Shown in pieces: positions 23,265 to 32,363 of a stretch of DNA of 64,000 nt. The stretch spans positions 434,001 through 498,000 of the forward strand of contig NZ_JACMYC010000001.1 in the NCBI RefSeq assembly GCF_014266025.1. Reading direction: 5' to 3'. The stretch comes from Nocardioides deserti (lineage in GTDB: Bacteria > Actinomycetota > Actinomycetes > Propionibacteriales > Nocardioidaceae). The position numbers and the translations under genes were made by a program. The notes beneath the pieces are model-generated. The model had not been told where the DNA came from. It saw only the letters and a program-made list of their open reading frames with translations, and did no database searches. Numbering within the stretch: position 1 is the first letter of the stretch; each line of letters opens with the position of its first letter.

Positions 23265-24236
23265 ATGTCTGTAGCCGTGCCCACCTCTGTGGACGGCGGA
23301 CTCGGCGGCGGGGGCGCGGTCGGCGCGGCCGGCGCCGGCGCCGCAGCCGCGAGCGGAGCGCCCGACTGGCTGGTGTGGCTGCTCATCGGCTTCACCGTCC
23401 TGATGCTGACCTGGTTGATCTGGCGCGTGGGCAAGCGCGGCGGCAAGCGCGCTCCGCTCACGCTGGCCGTCGTCCTGCTCGTCGGGGTGGGCGCCGTCGT
23501 GCTCACCCGGCCGGCGCCCGAGACCGCCGCGGCGGTCGACCGGCAGGCGGCGACCGCCGCGCAGGAGGCCGCTGCCCGCGGGAAGGTGGCTGCCGGATCC
23601 GAGGGGATGGTGGGGCTGTCCTTCGACGACGGCCCCTCGCCCGAGGTCACCCCGGCCATCCTGCGGATCCTGCGCCAGCAGGGGGTCCGAGCGACGTTCT
23701 TCCTGCAGGGCACCGAGGTCAAGAAGCACCCGGACCTGGTCCGGGCCATCCAGCGTGACGGCCACGTGATCGGCAACCACTCCTACAACCACCCGGACTT
23801 CTCCACGCTGACCTACGACCAGGCGCGGCAGTCCATCGAGTGGACCAACAACCTCATCGAGCGCGTGACCGGCGAGCGGCCGACGCTGTTCCGCTACCCG
23901 TTCGGCAACTCCAACCCGGAGACCGACCGGGCGGTCCGCGACCTGGGGATGTGGGACGTCCTGTGGCACTGGAGCGAGCCGGGGACCGGCGACTTCGAGT
24001 GCCCGGGCTGGAAGGAGGTCGAGCGCTACGCGATCAACCAGCTGGCCGACCAGGCGATCATCCTGCTGCACGACGGCAACGACGTGATCGGGTGCGGTGA
24101 GAAGCAGCTGAAGTACCTCGACCGGCTGATCCGCACCGCGCGCCAGGCCGGCTACGACTTCGGCACGATCGCCACCGCTGACGGCCCGAGCCACATCAAC
24201 CAGGACTCGTGGGTCCAGGTGGTGGCGCCGGAGTAG
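23265..24236 (+). CDS. Membrane-anchored CE4 polysaccharide deacetylase
   Basis: NodB-homology deacetylase of 323 aa. A Gly/Ala-rich N-terminus is followed by two hydrophobic segments (about residues 36-54 and 64-81). The catalytic domain is predicted outside the membrane. CE4 motifs are complete: SFDDGPSP (Asp121-Asp122), NHSYNHP (His172, His176), RYPFGNSN (Arg210) and ILLHDG (His269). ATG 23265 has GGAAGG 8 nt upstream. The motif set predicts metal-dependent removal of N-acetyl groups from GlcNAc polymers or peptidoglycan. Its pairing with the GT2 synthase favours a secreted polymer as substrate. Confidence 0.9.
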   Translation: MSVAVPTSVDGGLGGGGAVGAAGAGAAAASGAPDWLVWLLIGFTVLMLTWLIWRVGKRGGKRAPLTLAVVLLVGVGAVVLTRPAPETAAAVDRQAATAAQEAAARGKVAAGSEGMVGLSFDDGPSPEVTPAILRILRQQGVRATFFLQGTEVKKHPDLVRAIQRDGHVIGNHSYNHPDFSTLTYDQARQSIEWTNNLIERVTGERPTLFRYPFGNSNPETDRAVRDLGMWDVLWHWSEPGTGDFECPGWKEVERYAINQLADQAIILLHDGNDVIGCGEKQLKYLDRLIRTARQAGYDFGTIATADGPSHINQDSWVQVVAPE

Positions 24237-24275
24237 CACCGGCCCCGGCCGGCGCCCCGGCGTACGACGTCCGCG

Positions 24276-25241
24276 TCAGCGCAGGGGCGCCGGCTCGCGC
24301 AGCCGGGGGTCGCCGCCGTCCTCGAGGGCGTCGACCAGCCGCTGGCGCGAGGACTGCGGGTGCCGGACGGTGAGCAGGGCCCAGGTGAGCGCGGCGGAGG
24401 TCAGCGCGGCGCCGAGCAGGTGGAAGCCGACCAGCACGACGGGCAGGTCGGTGAAGTACTGCACGAAGCCGACGGCTCCCTGGGCGAGCTCGACGCCGAG
24501 CAGCACGCGCGCCGCGCGCTGGGCCTGGCGCGGCGCGCCCGTGGCGCGCAGTGCGAGCACCAGACCGATCGTGAGCCCGAGCAGCAGGAACACCGCGTCG
24601 GCGTGGAGCTGGCTGACCTGGAGCGGGTCCAGCCCGGTCCGCACCGAGTCCTCGTCGCCCGCGTGCGGGCCGGAGCCGGTCACGATGGTGCCGATGTAGA
24701 GCACTGCCCAGCCGGCCGCGAACATCGCCCACGCCAGCGGGAGCAGGCCGCCGCGGGCGGGTGGCCCGACGGGCGCGCGGGCGACCTGCAGGAACCGCAC
24801 CGACAGGGCGATGATCGCCAGCGAGCAGAGCAGGTGGAACGAGACGACCCACGGGTTGAGGTCGGTCAGGACGGTGATGCCGCCGATGACCGCCTGCGCC
24901 GGGATGCCGAACGCCAGGAGGGTGGAGAGCCGCAGCAGGTCGCTGCGCCGGGTGCGCCACGCGACGAGGAACGTCGCCACCGCGATCGCGACCAGCACGA
25001 AGGTCAGCATCCGGTTGCCGAACTCGATCGCGGCGTGCATGGTCAGCTCGCCGTGCGGGGTGTAGGACTCCTCGGTGCACCGCGGCCAGGTCGGGCAGCC
25101 GAGCCCCGAGCCGGTCAGCCGCACCGCGCCGCCGGTCACGACCAGCACGCAGTTGGCGACGAGCGTCGCCCAGCCCATCGGCCGCACCCACCGGGTGGCG
25201 TCCTCGACGGTGAACCGGGCCTTGGATCCCACGCTTCTCAC
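24276..25241 (-). CDS. ctaA: Heme A synthase (COX15/CtaA family)
   Basis: Integral membrane monooxygenase that oxidises heme O to heme A. The 321-residue protein has about eight hydrophobic helices. Family motifs are GGAVRLTGSGLGCPTWPRC (with the Cys pair region), the heme-ligand His residues in MHAAIEFGNRM and VSFHLLCSLAI, and QLHADAVFLLLGL and VGFHLLGAAL in the second half. The start is GTG 25241, overlapping the permease stop (GTGA), so it is translated with the upstream ABC transporter. Open frame upstream to 25379 is a shadow of the permease gene. Confidence 0.93.
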   Translation of the reverse strand: MRSVGSKARFTVEDATRWVRPMGWATLVANCVLVVTGGAVRLTGSGLGCPTWPRCTEESYTPHGELTMHAAIEFGNRMLTFVLVAIAVATFLVAWRTRRSDLLRLSTLLAFGIPAQAVIGGITVLTDLNPWVVSFHLLCSLAIIALSVRFLQVARAPVGPPARGGLLPLAWAMFAAGWAVLYIGTIVTGSGPHAGDEDSVRTGLDPLQVSQLHADAVFLLLGLTIGLVLALRATGAPRQAQRAARVLLGVELAQGAVGFVQYFTDLPVVLVGFHLLGAALTSAALTWALLTVRHPQSSRQRLVDALEDGGDPRLREPAPLR

Positions 25242-26028
25242 TCCCACTTGAACGTCCGGGCGGTCAGCACCGTGCCGACCACCGCCCACCCGGCGAGGGT
25301 GAGAAGCGCCACGGGCGCGACGACCCCGTCGATCAGCGCGTCGCGCATCGCGCCGCCGAGGGCGCCCGAGGGCAGCCACTGCACGACGTCGCCGAAGGAG
25401 CCGTACGCCGACGCCGGCAGCACCACGGCGCCGCCGGCCATGAGCAGCAGGTAGACCAGGTTCGCGGCGGCCAGGGTGGCCTCCGCGCGCAGCGAGCCGG
25501 CGAGGAAGAGGCCGAGCGCGGCGAACGCGGCGGTCCCCAGGAGCACCGCCAGCAAGGTGCCGAGCACCGCGCCGACCCCGCCGGCCGGGTCCCAGCCCAT
25601 CGCCAGCGCGACGGCCGAGATCACCGCGGCCTGGAGCGCCTCGACCGCGACCAGCGCACCGACCTTGCCCGCGAGCAGGCCGGACCGGGGGAGCGGGGAG
25701 GTGCCGAGCCGCTTGATGACGCCGTAGCGCCGCTCGAAGCCGGTCGCGATCGCCAGCGAGGTGAACGCCGTCGACATCACCGCGAGCGCCAGGACGCCCG
25801 GCGTGAACACGTCGATCGCGCGACCGGTGAGCTCGAGGTCGACCCGGTCGGCGCCCATGACGGCGCCGACCAGCACGATGACGGGGATGACGACGGCCAG
25901 CAGCAGCTGCTCGCCGTTGCGCAGCATCAGCCGGGCCTCCATCGAGGCCTGCGCGCGGACCTGGCTCAGCCAGGGCGCGCCGCCGGGCTGCGGGGTCCAG
26001 TCGGTGGTCGAGGTGGGGCTCGTCGTGC

Positions 26029-26032
<4 letters not shown>
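25238..26032 (-). CDS. ABC-2 type transporter permease
   Basis: This 264-residue permease has six hydrophobic segments and the ABC-2 layout (cytosolic N-terminus with QASMEARLMLRNGEQ before the first helix, conserved RYGVIKRLGTSPLPRSGLLAGK loop after the second). ATG 26032 overlaps the ATPase stop (ATGA). With the preceding ATPase it forms an exporter of the DrrAB type. In mycobacteria the corresponding genes (around Rv1456c-Rv1458c) also accompany ctaA. The substrate is unknown; a role connected with heme or oxidase assembly is only suggested by context. Confidence 0.9.
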
Positions 26033-26967
<935 letters not shown>

Positions 26968-27042
26968 CGCACCAGTCTAGGAAACCGCTCCCGCCCGGAC
27001 CTCGCCGGGCGGGCGGGGCGGCGCGGGCCTCTGCCCGCGGCC

Positions 27043-27048
27043 TAGGGT
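27043..27048 (+). promoter_or_regulatory. -10, leaderless type
   Basis: TAGGGT ends 7 nt before the GTG at 27056. Confidence 0.5.
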
Positions 27049-27055
27049 TCGAGCC

Positions 27056-27418
27056 GTGAACGCGGTGCTCCTCTGGCTCGTGCTGGCCACGTCGGTGGTC
27101 GCCCTGGTGCTGGTCGTCCTCCACCTGGTGCGCGACGAGACCGCCGGCGACCCGACGTTCCTGGCGCTCGCGGTGGTCGAGGTCCTCCTGCTGGTGCAGG
27201 CGGTCCTGGGCAGCGTGGCGCTCGCGGGCACCGACCGCGAGATCTCCGGGGTCACCTTCGTCAGCTACCTGTGGTCGATCGTGCTGGTGCTGCCGATCGG
27301 CGCGTTCTGGTCGCTGGCCGAGCGCACCCGCGCCGGCACCGCCGTGCTGCTGGTCGCCCTGCTCACCGTCGTCGCCCTCGAGGTCCGCCTGCAGTCGCTC
27401 TGGACCGTCGGTGCGTGA
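27056..27418 (+). CDS. Small four-helix membrane protein
   Basis: A 120-residue protein made almost entirely of four hydrophobic helices, with short loops (HLVRDETAGDP, AGTDREISG, AERTRAG). No family is recognised with confidence. It is the first of two consecutive small membrane proteins between the ABC-ctaA unit and the suf operon. The GTG start follows TAGGGT by 7 nt without a Shine-Dalgarno, so the message is probably leaderless. Confidence 0.7.
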   Translation: MNAVLLWLVLATSVVALVLVVLHLVRDETAGDPTFLALAVVEVLLLVQAVLGSVALAGTDREISGVTFVSYLWSIVLVLPIGAFWSLAERTRAGTAVLLVALLTVVALEVRLQSLWTVGA

Positions 27419-27809
27419 CCTCTCCAGCGGCCCGGGCCGCGTGCTGGTGGCGGTGTACGCCGTGTTCGCGGTCGCCGCGACCGGCCGCTCGCTGGTGCAG
27501 CTCGGCACGGACGCCGACCGGGCCCCGGTGGCGTACTCCCTCTCGCTCCTCGCCGCGCTCGTCTACCTCGCCGCGACCACGTGCCTGCTCGTCGGCGGGC
27601 GCCGCGGCTGGTGGGCGGCGCTCGTGGCGGTCGTCGTCGAGGCGGTGGGCGTGCTGGTCGTCGGCACGCTGTCCTACGTCGCCACCGACCTGTTCCCGGA
27701 CCGGACCGTGTGGTCGCACTTCGGGCAGGGCTACGCCTTCCTCCCGCTGGTGCTCCCGGTTGCCGGGCTGGTCTGGCTGCGACGTACGTCACCGGCCCGG
27801 AGCAGGTAA
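27411..27809 (+). CDS. Second small four-helix membrane protein
   Basis: A 132-residue protein with four predicted helices. The start GTG 27411 lies inside the end of the previous gene (8-bp overlap), so the two are coupled and probably work together. Features are a short charged N-terminus (MRDLSSGPGR), a loop GTDADRAPVAY and a C-terminal RRTSPARSR tail. No known family can be assigned. It ends 48 bp before sufR. Confidence 0.7.
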   Translation: MRDLSSGPGRVLVAVYAVFAVAATGRSLVQLGTDADRAPVAYSLSLLAALVYLAATTCLLVGGRRGWWAALVAVVVEAVGVLVVGTLSYVATDLFPDRTVWSHFGQGYAFLPLVLPVAGLVWLRRTSPARSR

Positions 27810-27847
27810 GGGGAGCCTTCCTTGAAGGGCCCCGCGCATTAACGTCA

Positions 27848-27860
27848 CACTGGTGTAGTG
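27848..27860 (+). promoter_or_regulatory. Inverted repeat over the sufR start (possible autoregulatory operator)
   Basis: CACT-GGTGT-AGTG is an exact 4+4 inverted repeat whose right arm contains the sufR GTG start codon. A nearby ACAC-TG-GTGT repeat overlaps it. Upstream lies CCTTC-CTT-GAAGG (27816-27828). SufR-type regulators bind such repeats in their own promoters when the Fe-S cluster is intact; the assignment is by position. Confidence 0.35.
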
Positions 27861-28571
27861 GAATTCGAGGGAGCCCGTTCGGGCGGTGACCAGCCGACGC
27901 GCCAGCGCGTCGCCCGGTCGATCCTCGTCGACGGTCCCTCGACCGCCGCGGCCCTGGCCCAGCGCCTCGCGCTGACGCCGGCAGCGGTGCGCCGCCACCT
28001 CGACCAGCTGGTCGAGGAGGGCGCCGTCGAGGCCCGCGAGCCGAGCACCACCGCGGTCCGCGGCCGTGGTCGTCCGGCGAAGGTGTTCGCGCTGACCTCG
28101 GTCGGCCGCGACAGCTTCGACCAGCAGTACGACGACCTGGCCGTCCAGGCCCTGCGCTTCCTGCGGGAGACCGGCGGCGAGAAGGCCGTCCGGGAATTCG
28201 CGGGCCGCCGGGTGGCGTTCATCCAGGAGAGGTTCGGCGAGGTCGCCGAGCAGCACCCGGAGCTCAGCCCGGTGGAGTCCCTGGCCCGCGTCCTGACCGA
28301 CGAGGGCTACGCCGCCGCGGTGCGCGACGGGCCGGTGGGGGAGCAGCTGTGCCAGCAGCACTGCCCCGTCAGCCACGTGGCGCACGAGTTCCCCCAGCTG
28401 TGCGAGGCCGAGACCGAGGCCTTCGCCGCGGTCCTGGGCAGCCACGTCCAGCGGCTGGCCACCATCGCCCACGGCGACGGGGTGTGCACGACCTGCATCC
28501 CCACCGTCCCGGCAGCAAGCACGAGCACCACCCCGAGCACGTCCATCGAGGAGAAGGAGAAGGTCCGCTAA
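27858..28571 (+). CDS. sufR: Fe-S-sensing transcriptional regulator SufR
   Basis: A 237-residue winged-helix regulator. The N-terminal HTH ([42 protein letters not shown]) is followed by the wing [13 protein letters not shown]. The C-terminal sensor region has Cys residues in [12 protein letters not shown] and FPQLCEAE that match the SufR [4Fe-4S] ligands, and an added CTTC near the end. By family knowledge the holo-form represses the suf operon. The start GTG 27858 lies only 13 nt after a possible TAACGT -10 and inside an inverted repeat. Its TAA overlaps the sufB ATG by 1 nt. Confidence 0.93.
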   Translation: MEFEGARSGGDQPTRQRVARSILVDGPSTAAALAQRLALTPAAVRRHLDQLVEEGAVEAREPSTTAVRGRGRPAKVFALTSVGRDSFDQQYDDLAVQALRFLRETGGEKAVREFAGRRVAFIQERFGEVAEQHPELSPVESLARVLTDEGYAAAVRDGPVGEQLCQQHCPVSHVAHEFPQLCEAETEAFAAVLGSHVQRLATIAHGDGVCTTCIPTVPAASTSTTPSTSIEEKEKVR

Positions 28572-29989
28572 TGACCTCCATCGAGGAGCTGAACCCCGAG
28601 CTCAAGGGCATCGGCCGCTACGAGTTCGGCTGGGCCGACCCGGACACCGCCGGTGCGACCGCCAAGCGCGGTCTCAACGAGGACGTCGTCCGCGACATCT
28701 CCGCGAAGAAGAACGAGCCGCAGTGGATGCTCGACCTGCGCCTGAAGGGCCTCAAGCTCTTCGACCGCAAGCCGATGCCGACCTGGGGCTCCGACCTCGG
28801 CGCGATCGACTTCGACAACATCAAGTACTTCGTGCGGTCCAGCGAGAAGCAGGCCGCCACGTGGGACGACCTCCCCGAGGACATCAAGAACACCTACGAC
28901 AAGCTCGGCATCCCCGAGGCGGAGAAGCAGCGCCTGGTCTCCGGTGTCGCCGCGCAGTACGAGTCCGAGGTCGTCTACCACTCGATCCGCGAGGACCTCG
29001 AGGCCCAGGGCGTGCTGTTCCTGGACACCGACACCGCGCTCCGCGAGCAGCCGGAGCTGTTCAAGGAGTACTTCGGCACCGTCATCCCCGTCGGTGACAA
29101 CAAGTTCTCCGCGCTCAACACCGCGGTGTGGTCCGGCGGCTCGTTCATCTACGTGCCCAAGGGCGTCCACGTCGACATCCCGCTCCAGGCCTACTTCCGG
29201 ATCAACACCGAGAACATGGGCCAGTTCGAGCGGACGCTGATCATCGCCGACGAGGACTCCTACGTGCACTACGTCGAGGGCTGCACGGCGCCGATCTACA
29301 GCTCGGACTCGCTGCACTCCGCGGTCGTCGAGATCGTCGTGAAGAAGGGCGCCCGCGTCCGCTACACGACCATCCAGAACTGGTCGAACAACGTCTACAA
29401 CCTCGTCACCAAGCGCGCGACCTGCGAGGCCGGCGCGACGATGGAGTGGGTCGACGGCAACATCGGCTCCAAGGTGACGATGAAGTACCCGGCCGTCTAC
29501 CTCATGGGCGAGCACGCCAAGGGCGAGACGCTCTCGATCGCGTTCGCCGGCGAGGGCCAGCACCAGGACGCCGGCGCCAAGATGGTGCACGCCGCGCCGC
29601 ACACCTCCAGCTCGATCCTGAGCAAGTCGGTGGCCCGTGGCGGTGGCCGGACGTCGTACCGCGGCCTGATCCAGGTCAACGAGGGCGCCTACGGCTCGAA
29701 GTCCAACGTGCTGTGCGACGCGCTGCTCGTCGACCAGATCTCGCGCTCGGACACCTACCCCTACGTCGACATCCGCGAGGACGACGTGTCCATGGGCCAC
29801 GAGGCGAGCGTCTCGAAGGTCTCCGACGACCAGCTCTTCTACCTCATGTCGCGCGGCATGGAGGAGGACGAGGCGATGGCGATGATCGTCCGCGGCTTCG
29901 TGGAGCCGATCGCCAAGGAGCTGCCGATGGAGTACGCCCTCGAGCTCAACCGCCTCATCGAGCTGCAGATGGAGGGCGCGGTCGGCTGA
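28571..29989 (+). CDS. sufB: Fe-S cluster assembly scaffold SufB
   Basis: SufB is the core scaffold of the SufBCD complex. The 472-residue protein begins [21 protein letters not shown] and carries the beta-helix core with the conserved [37 protein letters not shown] and [27 protein letters not shown] motifs, including the functional Cys in EGCTAP. No intein interrupts it, unlike the mycobacterial gene. ATG 28571 shares one base with the sufR stop, and the GAGGAGAAGGAGAAGG run at the end of sufR supplies the ribosome-binding site. Confidence 0.98.
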   Translation: MTSIEELNPELKGIGRYEFGWADPDTAGATAKRGLNEDVVRDISAKKNEPQWMLDLRLKGLKLFDRKPMPTWGSDLGAIDFDNIKYFVRSSEKQAATWDDLPEDIKNTYDKLGIPEAEKQRLVSGVAAQYESEVVYHSIREDLEAQGVLFLDTDTALREQPELFKEYFGTVIPVGDNKFSALNTAVWSGGSFIYVPKGVHVDIPLQAYFRINTENMGQFERTLIIADEDSYVHYVEGCTAPIYSSDSLHSAVVEIVVKKGARVRYTTIQNWSNNVYNLVTKRATCEAGATMEWVDGNIGSKVTMKYPAVYLMGEHAKGETLSIAFAGEGQHQDAGAKMVHAAPHTSSSILSKSVARGGGRTSYRGLIQVNEGAYGSKSNVLCDALLVDQISRSDTYPYVDIREDDVSMGHEASVSKVSDDQLFYLMSRGMEEDEAMAMIVRGFVEPIAKELPMEYALELNRLIELQMEGAVG

Positions 29990-30037
29990 TCGCCGACCCC
30001 GTCCCACCCCGCTGCCGACCGTAGAAAGACAGACGTA

Positions 30038-31261
30038 GTGACCGTGACTGACACCGACCTCGGCACTGACCCGAGCACCGCCCGCGACAGCGTCGCGAGC
30101 GCGCTCGAGCAGGACCGGGTGGAGTCCCACCTCAACCCGCCGCCGTCGTACGACCTGGCCGACCACCCGGTCCCGACCGGGCGCGAGGAGGTCTGGCGCT
30201 TCACCCCGCTCAAGCGGCTGCGCGGCATCCTCGACGGCGAGGCGTCCGACAAGCAGCTGCGCCGCGAGGTCTCGTTGCCCGAGGGCGTGACGCTGACCGA
30301 GATCACCGCCGAGCAGGCGCGCGAGCTCGGCGAGCTCGCGCCGAACGACCGCCCCTCGGCGCTGGCCGTGGCCAACGCCGGCGGCGCGGTGCTGCTCGAC
30401 GTGCCGGCCGAGCTCGAGGCGACCGAGCCGGTCGTCGTGACGCTGACCGGCGAGAGCGCCGACGACCTCGTGTGGGGCCACGTCGTGGTCCGCCTCGGCC
30501 GCTTCTCGAAGGCGACCGTCGTGCTGCGCCACGCCGGCTCCGCCCGGTACGCCGCCACCACGACCGTGGTGGTCGGCGACGGTGCCGAGCTCAACATGGT
30601 CTCGCTGCAGGACTGGGACGACGACGCGGTCCACCTCGGCCGCGACGCCATCCGGGTCGGCCGCGACGCGAGCGTCAAGCACACCTCGGTGAGCTTCGGC
30701 GGCGACGTGGTCCGGATGCACGCCAACGTCGAGTACGACGGTCCCGGCGGCGAGGCCGAGCTCCTCGGCCTGTACTTCGCCGACGCCGGCCAGCACCTCG
30801 AGCACCGGCTCTTCGCCGACCACAACCAGCCGCGCACCAAGTCCAACGTCGTCTACAAGGGCGCGCTGCAGGGCCAGGGTGCGCGGACGGTGTGGATCGG
30901 CAACGTGCTGATCCGCAAGGTCGCCGAGGGCATCGAGACCTACGAGGAGAACCGCAACCTCGTGCTCACCGACGGCTGCCAGGCCGACTCGGTGCCGAAC
31001 CTCGAGATCGAGACCGGTGAGATCGAGGGCGCGGGCCACGCGTCCGCGACCGCCCGCTTCGACGACGAGCAGCTGTTCTACCTGCGCTCGCGCGGCGTCT
31101 CCGACGCCGAGGCGCGCCGCCTGGTGCTGCACGGGTTCTTCAACGACCTGATCCGCAAGGTCGGCATCCCCTCCCTGGAGGAGCAGCTGACCGACACCGT
31201 CGAGGCCGAGCTCGCCAAGAACGTGCTCGACGGGCTCGCGCCCGTGGGTGGCGCGCAGTGA
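30038..31261 (+). CDS. sufD: Fe-S cluster assembly protein SufD
   Basis: SufD is the partner of SufB, needed for iron acquisition by the complex. The 407-residue protein shows the family's less conserved N-terminal helical region and the beta-helix core. ADHNQPRTKSNVVYKGALQG, NRNLVLTDGCQADSVPNLEIETGEIEGAGHASATA and DDEQLFYLRSRGVSDAEARRLVLHGFF are diagnostic, the last containing the conserved His. The start GTG 30038 is 48 bp after sufB. Its stop overlaps the Rieske-ferredoxin start. Confidence 0.97.
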   Translation: MTVTDTDLGTDPSTARDSVASALEQDRVESHLNPPPSYDLADHPVPTGREEVWRFTPLKRLRGILDGEASDKQLRREVSLPEGVTLTEITAEQARELGELAPNDRPSALAVANAGGAVLLDVPAELEATEPVVVTLTGESADDLVWGHVVVRLGRFSKATVVLRHAGSARYAATTTVVVGDGAELNMVSLQDWDDDAVHLGRDAIRVGRDASVKHTSVSFGGDVVRMHANVEYDGPGGEAELLGLYFADAGQHLEHRLFADHNQPRTKSNVVYKGALQGQGARTVWIGNVLIRKVAEGIETYEENRNLVLTDGCQADSVPNLEIETGEIEGAGHASATARFDDEQLFYLRSRGVSDAEARRLVLHGFFNDLIRKVGIPSLEEQLTDTVEAELAKNVLDGLAPVGGAQ

Positions 31262-31605
31262 GCTTCGAGCGCGCCTGCGCCCTGTCCGACGTACCCACCG
31301 ACGAGGCGCTCGCCGTCACCGTCGGGGCGTACGACGTCGCCGTCGCCCGCAACGGTGACGAGGTCTACGCGCTGCAGGACCTCTGCTCCCACGCCGCCGT
31401 GTCCCTGAGCGAGGGAGAGGTCGCGGACTGCTCCGTCGAGTGCTGGCTGCACGGCTCGCGCTTCGACCTCCGCACCGGCAAGCCCACCGGCCTCCCGGCC
31501 ACCGAACCCGTCGCGACCTTCCCCGTGGAGGTCCGCGAGGGCCCCGACGGACCCAGCGTCTACGTCGACACCACCACCACCCTGAACGGAGTCACCCCCT
31601 CATGA
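31258..31605 (+). CDS. Rieske-type [2Fe-2S] ferredoxin within the suf operon
   Basis: A soluble 115-residue Rieske protein with ligands in DLCSHAAVSL (Cys-x-His) and ECWLHGSRFD (Cys-x2-His). It lacks the extra Cys pair of bc1-type Rieske proteins, so it resembles the ferredoxins of aromatic dioxygenase systems. GTG 31258 overlaps the sufD stop by 4 bp and its stop overlaps the sufC ATG. Insertion between sufD and sufC is conserved in many actinobacteria, from memory. It may carry electrons for cluster assembly or be an early client; this is inference. Confidence 0.9.
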   Translation: MSFERACALSDVPTDEALAVTVGAYDVAVARNGDEVYALQDLCSHAAVSLSEGEVADCSVECWLHGSRFDLRTGKPTGLPATEPVATFPVEVREGPDGPSVYVDTTTTLNGVTPS

Positions 31606-32363
31606 GCGAGCTCGTCATCAAGGACCTGCAGGTGTCCGTGGACACCGAGGACGGTCCCAAGGAGATCCTCAAGGGCGTCACCCTGACCATCGGGTCGGGC
31701 GAGACCCACGCGATCATGGGCCCCAACGGGTCCGGCAAGTCCACGCTGGCCTACTCGATCGCCGGCCACCCGAAGTACACGATCACCGGCGGGACCGTCA
31801 CCCTCGACGGCGAGGACGTCCTCGCGATGTCGGTCGACGAGCGCGCCCGCGCGGGCATGTTCCTCGCGATGCAGTACCCCGTCGAGGTCCCCGGCGTCTC
31901 GGTGTCGAACTTCCTGCGCACGGCGAAGACCGCTATCGACGGCGAGGCCCCCAAGCTGCGCACGTGGGTCAAGGACGTCAACGGCGCCCTCGAGCGCCTC
32001 AACCTCGACCCGACCTTCGGCACCCGCTCGGTCAACGAGGGCTTCTCCGGCGGTGAGAAGAAGCGCCACGAGATCGCCCAGCTCGAGCTGCTCGACCCGA
32101 AGGTCGCGATCCTCGACGAGACCGACTCCGGCCTCGACATCGACGCGCTCAAGGTCGTCTCCGACGGCGTGAACCGCTTCCGCGAGAAGGAGGGCAAGGG
32201 CGTCCTGCTGATCACGCACTACACGCGGATCCTGCGCTACATCAAGCCCGACCACGTCCACGTCTTCGTCGCCGGCCGGGTCGCCGCGTCCGGCGGCCCC
32301 GAGCTCGCCGACGAGCTCGAGGCCGAGGGCTACGACAAGTACCTCAAGGCCGCGGCGGTCTGA
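31602..32363 (+). CDS. sufC: Fe-S cluster assembly ATPase SufC
   Basis: ABC-type ATPase that drives conformational change in SufBCD. The 253-residue protein has Walker A GPNGSGKST, the SufC-specific Q-loop region FLAMQYPVEVPGVSVSNFL, signature NEGFSGGEKKRHEIAQ, Walker B VAILDETDSGLD and switch His in LLITHYTRIL. ATG 31602 overlaps the preceding stop (ATGA), and the TGA shares one base with the sufS ATG. Confidence 0.98.
   Translation: MSELVIKDLQVSVDTEDGPKEILKGVTLTIGSGETHAIMGPNGSGKSTLAYSIAGHPKYTITGGTVTLDGEDVLAMSVDERARAGMFLAMQYPVEVPGVSVSNFLRTAKTAIDGEAPKLRTWVKDVNGALERLNLDPTFGTRSVNEGFSGGEKKRHEIAQLELLDPKVAILDETDSGLDIDALKVVSDGVNRFREKEGKGVLLITHYTRILRYIKPDHVHVFVAGRVAASGGPELADELEAEGYDKYLKAAAV

Noticed and set aside
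28571..29989. Intein in sufB, as in mycobacteria
   Set aside because: The reading frame gives a continuous 472-aa SufB without an inserted splicing domain.
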